Counted from the first letter of the stretch, positions 38,706-51,103 are shown. The stretch is 64,000 nucleotides of DNA from Cruorifilaria tuberocauda (GCA_013365365.1 JABVXU010000114.1:1-64000), one strand, 5' to 3'. Numbers and translations: made by a program. Notes: a model not told the origin generated them from the sequence alone.

Positions 38706-41517
38706 TTACTTAACATTAGATTTACAACCAGGACAAATTTGCAATGATTCATGCAATAAAACATCACAATCTATACAAAATGTTGATTTGCAGTTCTTAC
38801 AAACGAAACTTTTATCGTCAAGTTTTCTGATGCAAGCAAAACAGGTCCTGAAAAAAATAAATAAATAAGCATATAATACACTTAAAGCAAGCATTTAGTA
38901 ATAATTTCATTTAGAAGTACTACTGAGAGAGCCTAAATTGTTTGAAACACAGTATATTGCAAACAGTTACACTTCGGTTCTATGCACTCATGATTTTGAC
39001 CCGAAATTTGTTAAATAGAATTACCCTTTCACTGTATCGATTTCTTCAAAAGCTGGTAGTGGCAGCAAATTGTGCAATGAACGCGCAAGCTGAGGTGCTG
39101 AGATTAAAGTTAACTTGCAGATCCGACATTCAACTGGTAAACTGCAATAACGTGCTCCGCATTGTGGGCAAAAAAAACCTCTTCCATCTGGTGACCGAAC
39201 CTCTGATTGATGGCTAAAATTATCAATCTTCATTTTGAAAATGAACGCTATCATTAATAAAGATTTATTGATAACTGTTTACCATAGACAAAAAGAAGGA
39301 GAATCTATGCTTTCATGGGCTGGAAAACCCATTCGAACAACGCTGCTCTCGGCATTTCGACTAGATATCGGAGGATTCGTATGTTCATTCAAAACTGTTT
39401 CGAAATGAGTACTATCCAGTACTACGTTGTGACACCCTTAAATAATGCAAAATTTTAAATTATTTACATAAAAAAATTAAAAAGGGAGCTTTTAGAGAAC
39501 TATTCTTCAAGATGGAAAACATTCACCTGATGTAACGGAACAAAGTTTTTTGAAAACGAAAACTTCCGCACTCAGTGAAATCACTGAACAACGTATGTGG
39601 TACCTTTTCAGTAACTGAAATAAGCATTTAAAATAATTGAGTTGCGAAGATGTAAAATGATCTAGTATAATAAGACAAAAAAATTTATTCAGCAGTTTAG
39701 AGAAACCGAAAAAAAAGAAAAAAATCACGAAAACAAACCTCAAATGTGCCAAAAATACTTGAAGGGTCACATGTTGAAAGACTTGCCACAATCAATATTA
39801 CTTCTCGACTAGCATGACCCGGATAACTGCTGAAAATAAAAATCTTGACATTCCGCTTATATATGCAACATATTCAAGCTCCTCACCTGCTGAACAGTTA
39901 TCAAGTCGGCAATTTATTAATCGTGAAAGTGCATCTTTCAGTCATTTTTACTTTACTGTATCATATCTTAAAGTTCGAATATTTCCTACGAATCCAACAG
40001 TAAAATAACATGTATACTACCTGACTGAAACTATATGTATTTCTTTTAATTATGCCTGTATTTGATAGTAGAATCTTATCAGTTAAATACACATGTTATG
40101 CGCAATCTACATAGCTACCTTATCATATGTTAATAAATATATTTTATGCATTTCAAACCTCATTGCTTCTCAGAAAAACTTCAAAAAAATACAAAATCAT
40201 ACTGCAGACTTCTAATAGCGGCCATTAAACTATTATGTAGTGAAAACTCCCCATGGCATGAGATTTCTGTTATCGTCGATAAGGATTCTTTAACTAAACG
40301 GACATTACCTGGAATAAATCTGTTAATTATTTAATCAAAAAATAACTTTTTGAAAACTCATTTATCTTTAGCTTAACTCTCTTTCATGTATATGGCATTA
40401 TGATGAAGCAATAATAATTCATGATGGAAATTATATAAAAGGCTAACTAACTAAAAATTGATTTCTGCTCTATACACAGTCAACTGATAAAAACTGGTAA
40501 AAATCTGCGTGGATGAAAATAATAATTAACCAGTAAGAGGAATTAGACGTTCAGCTCGTTTATCTTTGCAAACTACAATACCCACTTGTGAAATAGGGTT
40601 TTGCTCTGAAAATTTGTCGAGAAACTGATTTAAAGTCTGAAAATCAAACTATAATTATAATCTAGATAATTAATCGTATCACAGTTCCATAAACTCAAAG
40701 TCTTTTGATAATAAAGTGAAGCAATAACTTAATTATATGAGATAATTTTTATCGAAAGTCAGTGTGATTTGTGATGAGACATTGACAAATACCAGCAAAA
40801 TTTCCTACAGCAATAAAAGAATTGGCAAATTCATCTCCAATATCCTTCAATACAATGCAGAATATATTTATTCCGGATGTGTCCATGTGATTTCATAGAT
40901 CATGTAAAACTATGTACCAACATGTCAAACTTTAATATTTCGCCTACTATCCCTAGTGAATTTTAATAGACGCTTGATCAAAAAGAATCATGTTGAGAGA
41001 GAATACCTTAATCGTGACAGCAAGACGTGATGGCTGCATTGATTTATCGGCCATTGAAAAAGAGCAATCAATAATTATATATACATAACGCATCTATAAA
41101 ATAATCTATTTCTTAAAACTTCAGATATTTATAAATTTTAGAATTTAAAATGCAAGAATATAGTAGAAATGAATTTACTTACAATCCCCAGCCGAACTTT
41201 AGCCGGCCGATCATTAAAACGCTTTTTTCGTTTCGTTTCAAGTATCAGTTTAGCTATTGATTTCTCAATTGAACCGCTCTCATCTTCATGCAGCACATCT
41301 CGGATATTCAATCCTAAAATTTACAAATATTAAAATATCGATATTTTGAATTTCGGAATTATAACCTACTAAATCCTTTCTTTTTTTTTGAAAAAAAACT
41401 AGCAGGTGGAATTTATAATAGATTCATATTAGATAATTCAGTTGAACGAAATATAATCATACCATCCGCATAATCCACTTCCCACGTATAAGCTTTCGGT
41501 TCATCATCATCGTTCAT
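38706..41517 (-). CDS. GTF2H2: TFIIH core subunit p44 (GTF2H2/Ssl1)
   Basis: Ten exons: 41517-41463, 41313-41183, 41093-41007, 40636-40531, 40308-40203, 39829-39739, 39614-39527, 39436-39283, 39213-39025 and 38847-38706. They total 1149 nt (382 residues; human 395). The N-terminus has the [22 protein letters not shown] segment of the family. A von Willebrand A domain follows, with DCSFSM at the MIDAS-like site, NPISQVGIV and the [13 protein letters not shown] strand. A C4 zinc finger ([18 protein letters not shown]) and the C-terminal RING-like finger (CFACIRKL...[13 protein letters not shown]...CPGC) complete the protein. p44 binds and stimulates the XPD helicase in TFIIH, acting in RNA polymerase II initiation and nucleotide excision repair. 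A TTTTTCAG acceptor lies in the 5' leader. It probably leads an operon with NOP14. Confidence 0.95.
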
Positions 41518-42530
41518 TGTAAATTGTATTAATTAAAATATAACTCTGAAAAATTAACTACTTTTAGCGACTTCTAATAACTTATGGAATTGAAATAACG
41601 AAGCAAATAACCGAAAAAAGCATCTTGCGATGCTAACAGAATAAGGAACCTGAACCAACAACGTATGTTCAAATTTTTAAATCGGTTTAAAGATTAGAGT
41701 TGTTTATGCAATCTGTTAAATCTTAGCATTTTTCGCTACCCACGTAGACATAATTTGTGTGTCACATAATTCATTCCTAAATATGAACTAGGATTCGTTT
41801 TGGGAAGTACCATACCTCGTATGAGAATCGTGACGAGGTGATTAATTCTAAATTGAATTGTGCAGTCCTCGCAACAATGTGATACTTACCATATTAGCAC
41901 GAATAATTTCCATCACAGTTCGTAGTGTTGTCATTCTGCTGTCAGGAAAGATTAGCTACACCCTTAATACCTACCATGAGCTATAAAAAATTGAGCAAAT
42001 CAACTAAATACAAGTTATCATTTTGTAACACAATTAAAAAATCATTAACGAACGAAGTTCAAAAATACATTTTTGGAAATTTCCAGAAATAAGTTTGGGA
42101 AATTCTATCGGAAGTAAAACTGCTGGACAGGATTTGTTACTCCTATAAAGTTTTTATCAATTATTATACACATATGAACATTTTACTCAGGTAGCATTAT
42201 ACATTTCAAAAATATTGAAAGAAGAAATATTTTGGAAAGATGTTTGTTTCACCCGATATCATTTTTTTGAACCGCAGAAAAAATTCCTTCATCTAAATTT
42301 AATTCGTGGATAAGCCGATTATGTCATTTCTTTAATAATTTTAATATTTAAGAATAGAATACGGAATCAAGTGGCAGAATGTATGAGAGTACTTTGAATT
42401 TAAATCCTGTTTAGGAAAAAGCTCTAAATTGGCCATTACTACAAAAATCTTCTTTCATCATTCTCTCTTTACTCTTCGCTTCAATTAACTTCTATATAAA
42501 TTTATTAATAAATATTAAGATCATTATTTA
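41518..42530. other. Region between kinesin 3' end and GTF2H2 start
   Basis: About 1 kb between two genes on the same strand with no supported exon. It contains the kinesin 3' UTR and probably the promoter of the GTF2H2-NOP14 unit. Confidence 0.5.
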
Positions 42531-45500
42531 TCACTGAGTTCTGCATTCTGGATAATGTTTTACTGGTGTCGAGCGTGATGAATTTATTTCCACTGTATAT
42601 CGGTTTGCTCGCTCTGTCTGACCGTTATAATTCATTTGTTTGGAAGATAAATTATCATTGTCACTCTCTCGAAAGCGTGCTTTTTCTGCAACTAAAAAGA
42701 ATTGGTTTAAGTGTTTGATATAAAACATGGATTTTACATTTTTTCAGTATTCTATCTGATTGTTTCACAGAAAAAGAAAGAATATACGGCTAAAATATGG
42801 AAGTGCAGTGTTCACTACTTTCAAACCAACTTAACTGTTTTCTTGTTTATTTGTTACCCGACGTAATTCCGTTAGTAATCCATTAATTTTCCGATCCTTC
42901 TGAGCGATTTCGTCTTTCATCTCACGTATTCTACAAATCAAATTATTGTCATATAAGTTATCTTTCGTCAAGAATAGCTAGGTCAATGAAATGAAACGTT
43001 TCAAGTAATAATCATAAGTACGCACTTAATATCGATATTCAAGGTACATTTTGTATAGCAATTGCAGCGACACAATTATACATATAGAACGATAGAAAAT
43101 TTTTTCGAAAATTTACTCGAAAAAAAAACTTCATTATCAAAATCAAAGAACATAAGCTTACTCCTTTTCCTTTTTTTGAATCTCGTTTTCTAAACGAAAT
43201 ACGCCTTCCTTATTTTCTATGCTTTCTTTAAAATAATCCGCCATTGAATTTCTCATTTCCGCAATTTCATTCCGAAGCGTTGCAATAACTGAGTGCTTCA
43301 AAAAGTGGTTTATTCATAAGTTTGAAATAGTTTCAACTGATGATATTCCTATCATTTAGTTTCTCTTTTTACTTTACCAGTTTTAAAAATCAATACGATC
43401 ATGACTAAATATTATAAAATTTAGAGTACGGTTCTAAAGCTAGCGCAATATCCACCTAGAACTTTATTTTAACTAAACACTTTTTTTTACTAAACAGGAC
43501 ATGAAATGATGATCTCACTCTTATCTCTAATTGTTCAAGCTTTTACTGATAAATAATGTTATGCTTGATTTTGAAAAGGCATGAAATTTTGTATCGGTGA
43601 GAAATTTTTGTTTTTGATCTAATATTTGAATTGTTAGCGAAAACTGTAATTTTATATTCATGAAGACATACATTTTCATTATCCATTTTCTGCATTTCGT
43701 ATAATTGCTCCCTCAATTCTGTTTCCTTACTATCGGCATCATCACACTGCTGCTCCAGCCAGCTTATATCCTGATTTTTGCGGTGTAATTTTTCTTTCAA
43801 ATCCTAAAATTAAAAAAAAAAATTTCATCTAACGAGAAGAAATTGAAAAAAAATTTTTTAATCATGACTATAAAATCATGACAAGAAAAATTTTTAAGAG
43901 GAAATGAAAAATAATTCCTTACCTCATTTTCTACTTTCAACTCAACAATCAGAGATTCCAAACCATTTATTTTCTCTTTACTGAAATAATAGATAAGTTT
44001 CGCAAACCATTTATTCAAATACTATTTAAAACTTCTGAGGAGAATAAGGAAACGTACAGCTCACTTAATAGATTTGATTGTATGCTTTCAATGTCTTCTT
44101 CTTCGTCACAACTTATCGATTCAATATCACTCATTTTTTGAGCAGCTAGCGAAGAATTTGCTGTAGATAGATTGTCATCTTCAGCACCGAAGCTTGCCGT
44201 AAGTGACTGTTGATTTTCAGCATTTTCAGCAGTTCTGATAGATGCAGTGTCGCTCACTTGATTACTTTGATCTTTGGCATCATTAGCTGTTTTGGTGACC
44301 GTAAATGGAGTATCGCTCACTTCAATACTTTGATTTACCGCATCTTCAGCTTTTTTGATAACCGTAGTTGTAGTGTTGCTCACTTGATTATTCTGATCTT
44401 TGGCATCTTCAGCTTTTTTGATAACCGTAGTTGTAGTGTTGCTCACTTGATTATTTTGATTTTCAGCATCATCAACTGTTTTGATAAAAGCAGATGCAAT
44501 GTCACTCACTTGATTATTAACCTGATTTAACTCTTGAAAATCATTCACCGTGTCTGCTTCATCACCATTGAGCTGAATACAATTTAATTTATATAATAGT
44601 AAATTTCAAATTTAAACTTTTGAACGTATACTGTTCCCATTTAAGTAAAGACAGAGAGGAAAAATTATCGAAACCTTACTTCTAAAGTCGTAAATGCTAC
44701 CACGGATGCATCATAAAGAGTCATCGTATTTGGTTGCTCTGACAATTCAGCAAGATCACTAACTTTTGACCTTTCCGCAACAAGATTCTGAAGTTCAAAT
44801 TAACTAGTTCCTTTATTCTTTCCTAATAAACAATTTAAAATTATCATAATGGATTTACCTTATACAATTGAATACGCTGATTCGAACTGTTACATGGCGA
44901 AAGCATGTCTGCGTCTGGATGAGCCCAATTACCACCCCAGGTTTGCCTTCGAGCAGGACGATCATTAAGTTTCTGAAATTGAAATTTGAATTTTCGAGAT
45001 GCCAAAAATCCTGAATCAAAAACCTATGTTCGAACTTACCCATTGATATATGAACTCTTGAAACAATAACTTACTTGAATAGATTGTGGAAGCATTTGAC
45101 TTGAAAGAATACATTTTTTTAAACGCTCGACTTCCTTATTTAATTCGACATTTTTATTTATTAATTCAATCTCTACACTTCCGCCTTTCTCATTTTTCTG
45201 AAAAACTATTCAGAAACGGAGTATTTAAATCGGAATAAATTCAGAATACTTTAAACTGAAAAAATTCAGGATCTGTTGCAAAAGAGAAAGTGGTATTTCA
45301 AACCTCTAACTGAATCCTTAAAAAATTAATAGTTTGAATATATCGTGTCAACATCCCTTCAGCATTCCAGTTTTTCCGTGGTTTGTTCGTGATCTTCTTT
45401 GCACGTGCAGCGAACTATAATCCAAGTCTTTTTCAAAAAAAAATTACAGAAAAATTACCTAAAACAGAATTTTTGTTAACTATGAATTTAAACTAACCCT

Positions 45501-47900
45501 TAGTGTGTGTAAGGTTTGTGTAACTTCTGTAGGTGAAACAGTGCAGATTATTAATGTCCGTGCATTCCCACCCAATGAACTTTTCAATAAACGTGTCAGC
45601 TTCGAATCACGAAAATTAACATAACTGTTCCTAAACTAATTACGTTTGGAAAAAAGACAAACTAAAAAATTTATCCATTTCAAAAAAGCGTTGTTTCCAA
45701 ATTTTTTAACAACAAAAATAGAACTAGATAAAAAATGGTCCTTTGTGGTCTCATTTGCTGAAAATACCATTCCACTTACCCTTTTTCACTTAACTGATTT
45801 ATAACTTTTTGCAAAGCCAACAGACTGGTGTTAATTTTACCACTTTCTTTCAATCGATCACCGTCTCCTCCTGATTGTTTCGCACTTTCACTACCAGCTA
45901 AATCTACCACATTCTGAAATTTGCTAGATCCGAGCATCTTATTTCTAAGATTTTAAAAGTTTACCACATATACATTAAACAAACTAATGCGAACTTACGA
46001 GAAATGAAATATAGGAAGAGGAATCAGAAGTAACAGCATCATCGTAGCATTCAATTATAAAGCGAAAAATGACATGTGATCGTGATGAACGTTCATTTAG
46101 GGAAGTTTCACCAACTACACGATTTGCTTAAATAATTAGAACATTGAAGATTTTAGGCAGCAAACTTAAATTACTTCGAAATGCTTAAAACCTTATTGTT
46201 ATACATAACAAACTTTTGATATAGAACAGAGCTCGAAAAGATTGATATAGGTAATGAAAGAATATCAGCGCTTCTGTTAGTATGGATAGAACAAAAGCTT
46301 GAATTACTTACTTAAGAAGTTCATACAATCGTTCTTACTCATACATTTAATATTTTCTTAAAAAAAAAGTTATCCAGTAAGGAAAATAGAAAGTATTCCA
46401 TTCTAGATTATTTATCTGCTAATTTCAAAATTCAAAAATGTACCAAATGCTCGTTGGATCAGCATTGCAACGCCATCCTTGCAAACAATAACTTCTTCGC
46501 GAAGACCGACCACTACGGTTTTCTCTTTGAATTCATTTACCGGTAAATCGGCCGTCGAATTAGATAGCAAATCTCGCACTTTTTCGTTGTAAATTTCAAT
46601 ACATGACATGCGTAACATGTATCGTTTATCGTTTCCCTAAATTGCAAATGTTCATTTCCCTATTCATCATCAACAAAAAAAAAAAACTAGATTCATTGTG
46701 AGTGAATATATTGTAATGTGCTAAAAAATCAAAAAACTTTTTTATTGTCAGAAAGCTTTGCTAAACTATATTAATGCAAGAGGCCCTGTTAATTTCTTGA
46801 TTGAAGCTATATTTGGCATTTAGTATTCGTAATAACTCTACCAATTGCAATGTTTTTTGAAAGGGCAAAACAACACCTTCGATCCCTCACCCTTTTATTA
46901 AACAAATATTACATTTTGTTTTATTTATGCTCAGTCTAAAACTTACTTCTAAAATTTTTGAAAAAATTGTGTCGAGCGCCATCTGAACAATGCCTTCTGT
47001 ATTATCCATACCAAACATAGTATATGTTTTACCAGATGCAGTTTGTCCATAAGCAAATAAAGTTCCGTTATAACCAGCCATAGCCGATTCTACTACATCC
47101 TTTGCTGAATTATTATAGACATCCTGTGTTCGATCTACATCACGATATACTTGATCTGAAAAATACGATTAAAAAGTAGACTTGTTTTTTTGTTTCTCTC
47201 CAGCTTATACATAAAAATTTCCGAATTTTCACGACTTTTTTGAAGTAAAATTTAACAAAATAACATTTGAAAACATTAATAGTATTTGTTTAAAACTGAT
47301 TGTGCTTTTCTTCATGAATCCAAAGGAAAAAACTTGATTTGATTAACATAAATAATTCTTACAAAAACTCGAGATACGAGCACAACCTGCTTTATCCTAA
47401 TAAGCTATAACCGAATATCTAAAGTCATAACAACATACGACCACGAACTTCCCAATCATCTTTAAATTAATTTTTGAACTTTAAATAAAAACGATTTACC
47501 AAATGTGTAGCTGTTATCGTCTCCGTCAACAATAGTGTAATCATCGACAACTTTCCAATATATTTCAGTTCCTGATTCCCTGTAAGATAAACGGATGAAT
47601 GCCGTCGAAGATTCTTCAAATGATAGTAATCGTTTTGCCTCAAAATAAGGAAGCAATCCTACCTAGAAATTTTTAAAAATATTTTTGCAAGGGTGACAGA
47701 TAACCTCGAAAAACAAATACAACCTATTTACTTAATTTCAGCACAAGAATCCTAAAGAATGTCCAAAAAAAAGAAAAATTTTCAACCGAAATTAAACTAT
47801 TTAATAGCAATAGGATTTATAAATAATTGGAAAACCTTGCAAGAGGAGGTCGCACCCTGACGACTACTTTAATATTATCTTCAACGACATCAGATTCCAT
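42531..47900 (-). CDS. Kinesin with N-terminal motor, kinesin-7/CENP-E-like
   Basis: Seventeen exons: 47900-47841, 47662-47500, 47155-46947, 46636-46444, 46126-45999, 45913-45780, 45630-45498, 45414-45304, 45197-45075, 44972-44859, 44787-44680, 44572-44058, 43980-43923, 43803-43672, 43295-43162, 42930-42858 and a last exon from 42691. Reading the last exon in phase gives a stop at 42632 and 815 residues. A weaker donor in exon 16 would instead use the long frame ending at 42531. The motor (about 1-345) has VVVRVRPPL, a P-loop GQTASGKT (111-118), switch I NERSSRSH (219-226) and switch II DLAGSE (255-260); the alanine in the P-loop is typical of CENP-E-type motors. The tail has a four-copy 21-residue repeat (exon 12) and coiled coil. 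It is an ATP-driven microtubule motor; the mitotic or transport role is inferred only. Intron 1 seems to start GCAAGG. Confidence 0.88.
44252..44519 (-). repeat. 63-bp (21-residue) tandem repeat inside kinesin exon 12
   Basis: The motif GCTCACTTGATTA (plus-strand reading) recurs with an exact 63-bp period at 44252, 44315, 44378, 44441 and, with one change, 44504, giving four full units and a fifth start. In protein each unit resembles [21 protein letters not shown] or a diverged form. The two middle units are nearly identical, indicating recent expansion. The frame is preserved, so the repeat is translated. Confidence 0.9.
47663..47840 (-). other. GC-AG intron 1 of the kinesin gene
   Basis: Exon 1 (ending in RVRPPL) must be in phase 0 to enter exon 2 at 47662 (GTA GGA TTG CTT). 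The phase-0 boundary is CTT|GCAAGG. The nearby GT donor (AG|GTTTTC) would read directly into TAG in the next exon. Confidence 0.65.
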
Positions 47901-48589
47901 GCCCTGATTTTTCTCTAAAATTATAACGGTGAATATTTATAACTGCTTCAAAAGCATCATTAGTTGAAAAATAATTTACAAAATTCATGGAATGGTAATC
48001 AAAAGTACGATAAAAAAATTTCGAGAACAATCCAATCAAGTAGTGAGCCTATTCTTGAGAAATCTCAAATATCAGTATCGAAATACCAAAAACCTACAAA
48101 GTAGAATGATTCAATCATTCATCTTTACTTAATTTAAACTAACTACTCCAATACTCTAATAATAGGAGAAAAGTTGTATTCACTTAGCAGCTCTTTCTTT
48201 TTCTCCTTTCCTCTCTTCTCCATGAATTAATCAACCGGATTGTACTCAGACCGGTCGCACAAATAAAGAATGTAAAACTGATTAAAAAGTCTTCAACTAG
48301 TCTATTTTATAATTCAGAAATTTAACTAATTGAAAATTCGAATATAATTGCAAAAAGATCCGTCATACCCCGGCATTTCCCGAGAAACCCCCTGTTCGTC
48401 CTTCCCCCTCTCTCGCCCGATTTCATTTATCCGAGCAGCTCCCAAACCAACTGTTCCGGACTACTTCCACCAATTACAATGAATTTCGAATTACTTTCCC
48501 GCACTATTAACTGTTGTAGCCATATTATCAGTTATCATTCACCATTGATTTTCTTTATCAGTTATTACTCGAACTGTTGGCACTTTCTA

Positions 48590-48709
48590 AATATGCAAAT
48601 ATTATTATCATTACTATTCTTTACTTTAGAATATGCAAATATTATTATCATTACTATTCTTTACTTTAGAATATGCAAATATTATTATCATTACTATTTT
48701 TTACTTTTG
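48590..48709. repeat. Three tandem copies of a 40-bp unit containing an ATGCAAAT octamer
   Basis: Units start at 48590, 48630 and 48670 and are identical apart from the end of the third. Each carries ATGCAAAT (48593, 48633 and 48673) followed by a TTATTATCATTAC tract. The octamer equals the consensus site of POU-domain factors, though chance in AT-rich DNA is possible. Confidence 0.9.
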
Positions 48710-48778
48710 CTAAACTTATCAATTATTCGAATCAATATTACTTTTGCCAACAGAATCTAATTTTATTTAACAGAATTT

Positions 48779-48784
<6 letters not shown>

Positions 48785-48810
<26 letters not shown>
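48785..48810. repeat. (TA)n microsatellite
   Basis: An uninterrupted TA dinucleotide run of 13 units between the kinesin and the peptide gene. Confidence 0.95.
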
Positions 48811-49881
48811 CAATAATTTGAGAAATAATTTAATTTATTAAAATAGTTCATAGATACATGAAAGCAAATTGTGTACATTTTGGCTAAAACTAATTAATAG
48901 TTTTTAACAAGTGTTGACGAACTTATAATAATTTCCTACAATTAATTTAGGTTATAGTTCCTGAAAAAGCTCATTATCAAAATATCAAAAATAGTGTATT
49001 TCAAAGAATTTAACGAAGGGAGCATAAAATTCACGTAATTAAATTTAAAGTGAAAGAATAAATTATCAATATATCTAAATTATAAAGTGCAAGAATAAAC
49101 TATTAACTATTTAAATAATAAGTGCAAAAATAAACTATTATATCTGCGAATTTTTTAATCAAAGTTTCATAATGGATTGCATCATTACTGATAAATTAAG
49201 GTAAAGCAGGTATTTAAAATTCAAAGATTTGTAGTTATTTTTCAACAGTTAAATAATGTCTTTCATTTGAATCTCAGCAAAATGTGTTTAATCAAAATTT
49301 GTAAACTATAGAAAATTTATTATCATAAAAAAGTTGCAGTATGATAGTCGTTGGATCAGTGTAATATCGAAATAATAATCAGCACTGATGAATAATGAAT
49401 TAAATTATGAGATGAAAATTTTAGAAATAGTATAAATATGCTTTAATCAAAAATTTTCATTATATTTGCGAAAATCACTTTTAGCATTCAAACAAGCAGT
49501 AAACAAAACCTATGTAGCAAAAGAAAATATAAAAAATACGTTTTTACAGTAATTTATAGCCTAATGTTTTTACAGTAACTTATAATCTAAATTACTGTAA
49601 AAGTTACAATATAAAAGTTACAATATTGAGGATGATATTATTTCTTTTATTAATATATCTGTGGAAAAGATCTCTTCTGCTATCGCTGTAACTAAGAAGC
49701 TAACTGTAGAATATGACTCTTCAAATTCTATTACTGTATGAAATCAAGCTGTATGAAATCACTGTATCAATAGTTCAAGGATAAATTATTTCGTAAATGT
49801 TCAATCCATTTTCCGGATTAATTGCTATTTGCTAAAAGAATTACAATATCAGCCATCAGCGAAGTGAATTGTTTATAAAAA

Positions 49882-50079
49882 ATTTGCATATTAACTGAAT
49901 GCTTAAAAATTTAAACATACTTAATTTAAATATTACTTAACATACTTAATTTAAATATTACTTATTCTAAATTATGATAAAAGAACCATCCTCTTTGTAT
50001 TGAATGTAAATTTATTATTTCTTGAATAATATGCAAATTATGATCGATAGTATGGAATAGCGGTTGTTAAAATTTGCAT
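49882..50079 (+). promoter_or_regulatory. Cluster of ATGCAAAT/ATTTGCAT octamers upstream of the peptide gene
   Basis: Three perfect octamers occur at 49882-49889, 50031-50038 and 50072-50079, all within 400 bp upstream of the start codon at 50270. They match the POU (Oct-type) consensus and repeat the motif found in the 40-bp tandem array further upstream. Binding is inferred only. Confidence 0.4.
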
Positions 50080-50269
50080 ATCAGCAATCTTTTTTAAAAT
50101 TTAGATTAAATATAACGATTGGAACATTGCTGGAATCATTGTAGCAAGCAAAAATTTTCTGATTGGTTTGGTTTTCTTGGCTTGCCGACATAATCAATTT
50201 TGATTTTTTAATTTCAGTCCATCTAAAAAGTTCATTCCAACTGAAATTCACTCTTATCGGTGCAACAAA

Positions 50270-50694
50270 ATGATGAAAGCAACGACATTGTTTGTATTAG
50301 TTGCCATCGTTATAATTGCTATGTCTGATATAACGATAGCACGAAGGTTTTCACTAATTAATTTAAAAATTATTAATTCAATAAATAGGAGGAATAAAGT
50401 GCTTCAACTTCTGTTATCCCTCTAGCAGTTAAGTGATTTTGGCAAGAATTCAAAGGAAAAAACTGAAATTAAGTAAATAAGTTGTAATTGTTTCTCGAGG
50501 TTATCTATTATTTTCAGGTTCAAATTTACATTTTGATCAATGAATATTAGAATTAAGTATATTTATTAATTATTGATTACAGAATAAGAGAGTGCAAAAA
50601 CAAATGCAAAAAATACTGGCAATGTGCAGCTAATGATGAGCCAAACTGTGAAAGCTTTAAGGGAGATTGTGATTGTCGACCGGAGCAAACTTAA
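50270..50694 (+). CDS. Small secreted cysteine-rich peptide, unknown family
   Basis: Two exons, 50270-50346 and 50583-50694, join to 189 nt (62 residues). The first encodes a textbook signal peptide (MMKATTLFVLVAIVIIAM), with cleavage likely after about residue 24 next to a dibasic Arg-Arg that spans the splice junction. The mature part of about 38 residues is basic at its N-terminus and has six cysteines spaced C-X3-C-X5-C-X7-C-X6-C-X-C, consistent with three disulfides. The CX3C and CXC elements recall small disulfide-rich antimicrobial or secretory peptides, but the order and spacing do not fit a classic defensin and I assign no family. A TTTCAG acceptor lies about 50 nt before the start. 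Methionine 2 is an alternative start. Confidence 0.7.
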
Positions 50695-50841
50695 CATCTG
50701 TGATAAGCTGATAAGTGATCACAACTATGATAAGCAATCATAGCAGAATTGATGCATGTAAAAATGCTATTTCTGATGCAGTGATCAATCGATTTAAATC
50801 ACTCTCTCCATTATCATTTAAATGTGTCACTAAAGAGTACG

Positions 50842-50847
50842 AATAAA
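50842..50847 (+). terminator. AATAAA polyadenylation signal, cysteine-rich peptide gene
   Basis: A canonical signal 148 nt after the stop codon, supporting a short, complete two-exon transcription unit. Confidence 0.6.
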
Positions 50848-51103
50848 TTTTATTCATTTCATAGAATTAAATATGGCCTCAGATTACTCAAGCATTCCTA
50901 AGAAAGCTGAACTAAGAATATTTAAAATTAAGCTTATCAGAGATATTTTAATGATAAGACTTTTACTTTTGTCATAAGTTAAAAATGTTCTGGATGAAAT
51001 CAAATGAGAATTCTAAAGTCTCTTCTTCATACGTAATCAAATAGATTAAAAAGAAAGAACGGCGAACAAATGATAGAGTGTTCGATCATATAATCAAACA
51101 ACT

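Larger units (their letters stand above)
47901..50269. other. Region upstream of the kinesin and of the cysteine-rich peptide gene
   Basis: The two flanking genes are divergent. A C-rich patch (48365-48475) is the most GC-rich stretch of this part of the window and may be the kinesin promoter or first untranslated exon. Downstream are a 40-bp tandem repeat, a (TA)n run and several ATGCAAAT octamers. No exon is supported apart from the flanking genes. Confidence 0.5.

Noticed and set aside
44210..44530. Plus-strand repetitive open frame rich in Cys/Ser/Ile
   Set aside because: It is the antisense shadow of the 63-bp repeat in the kinesin exon.
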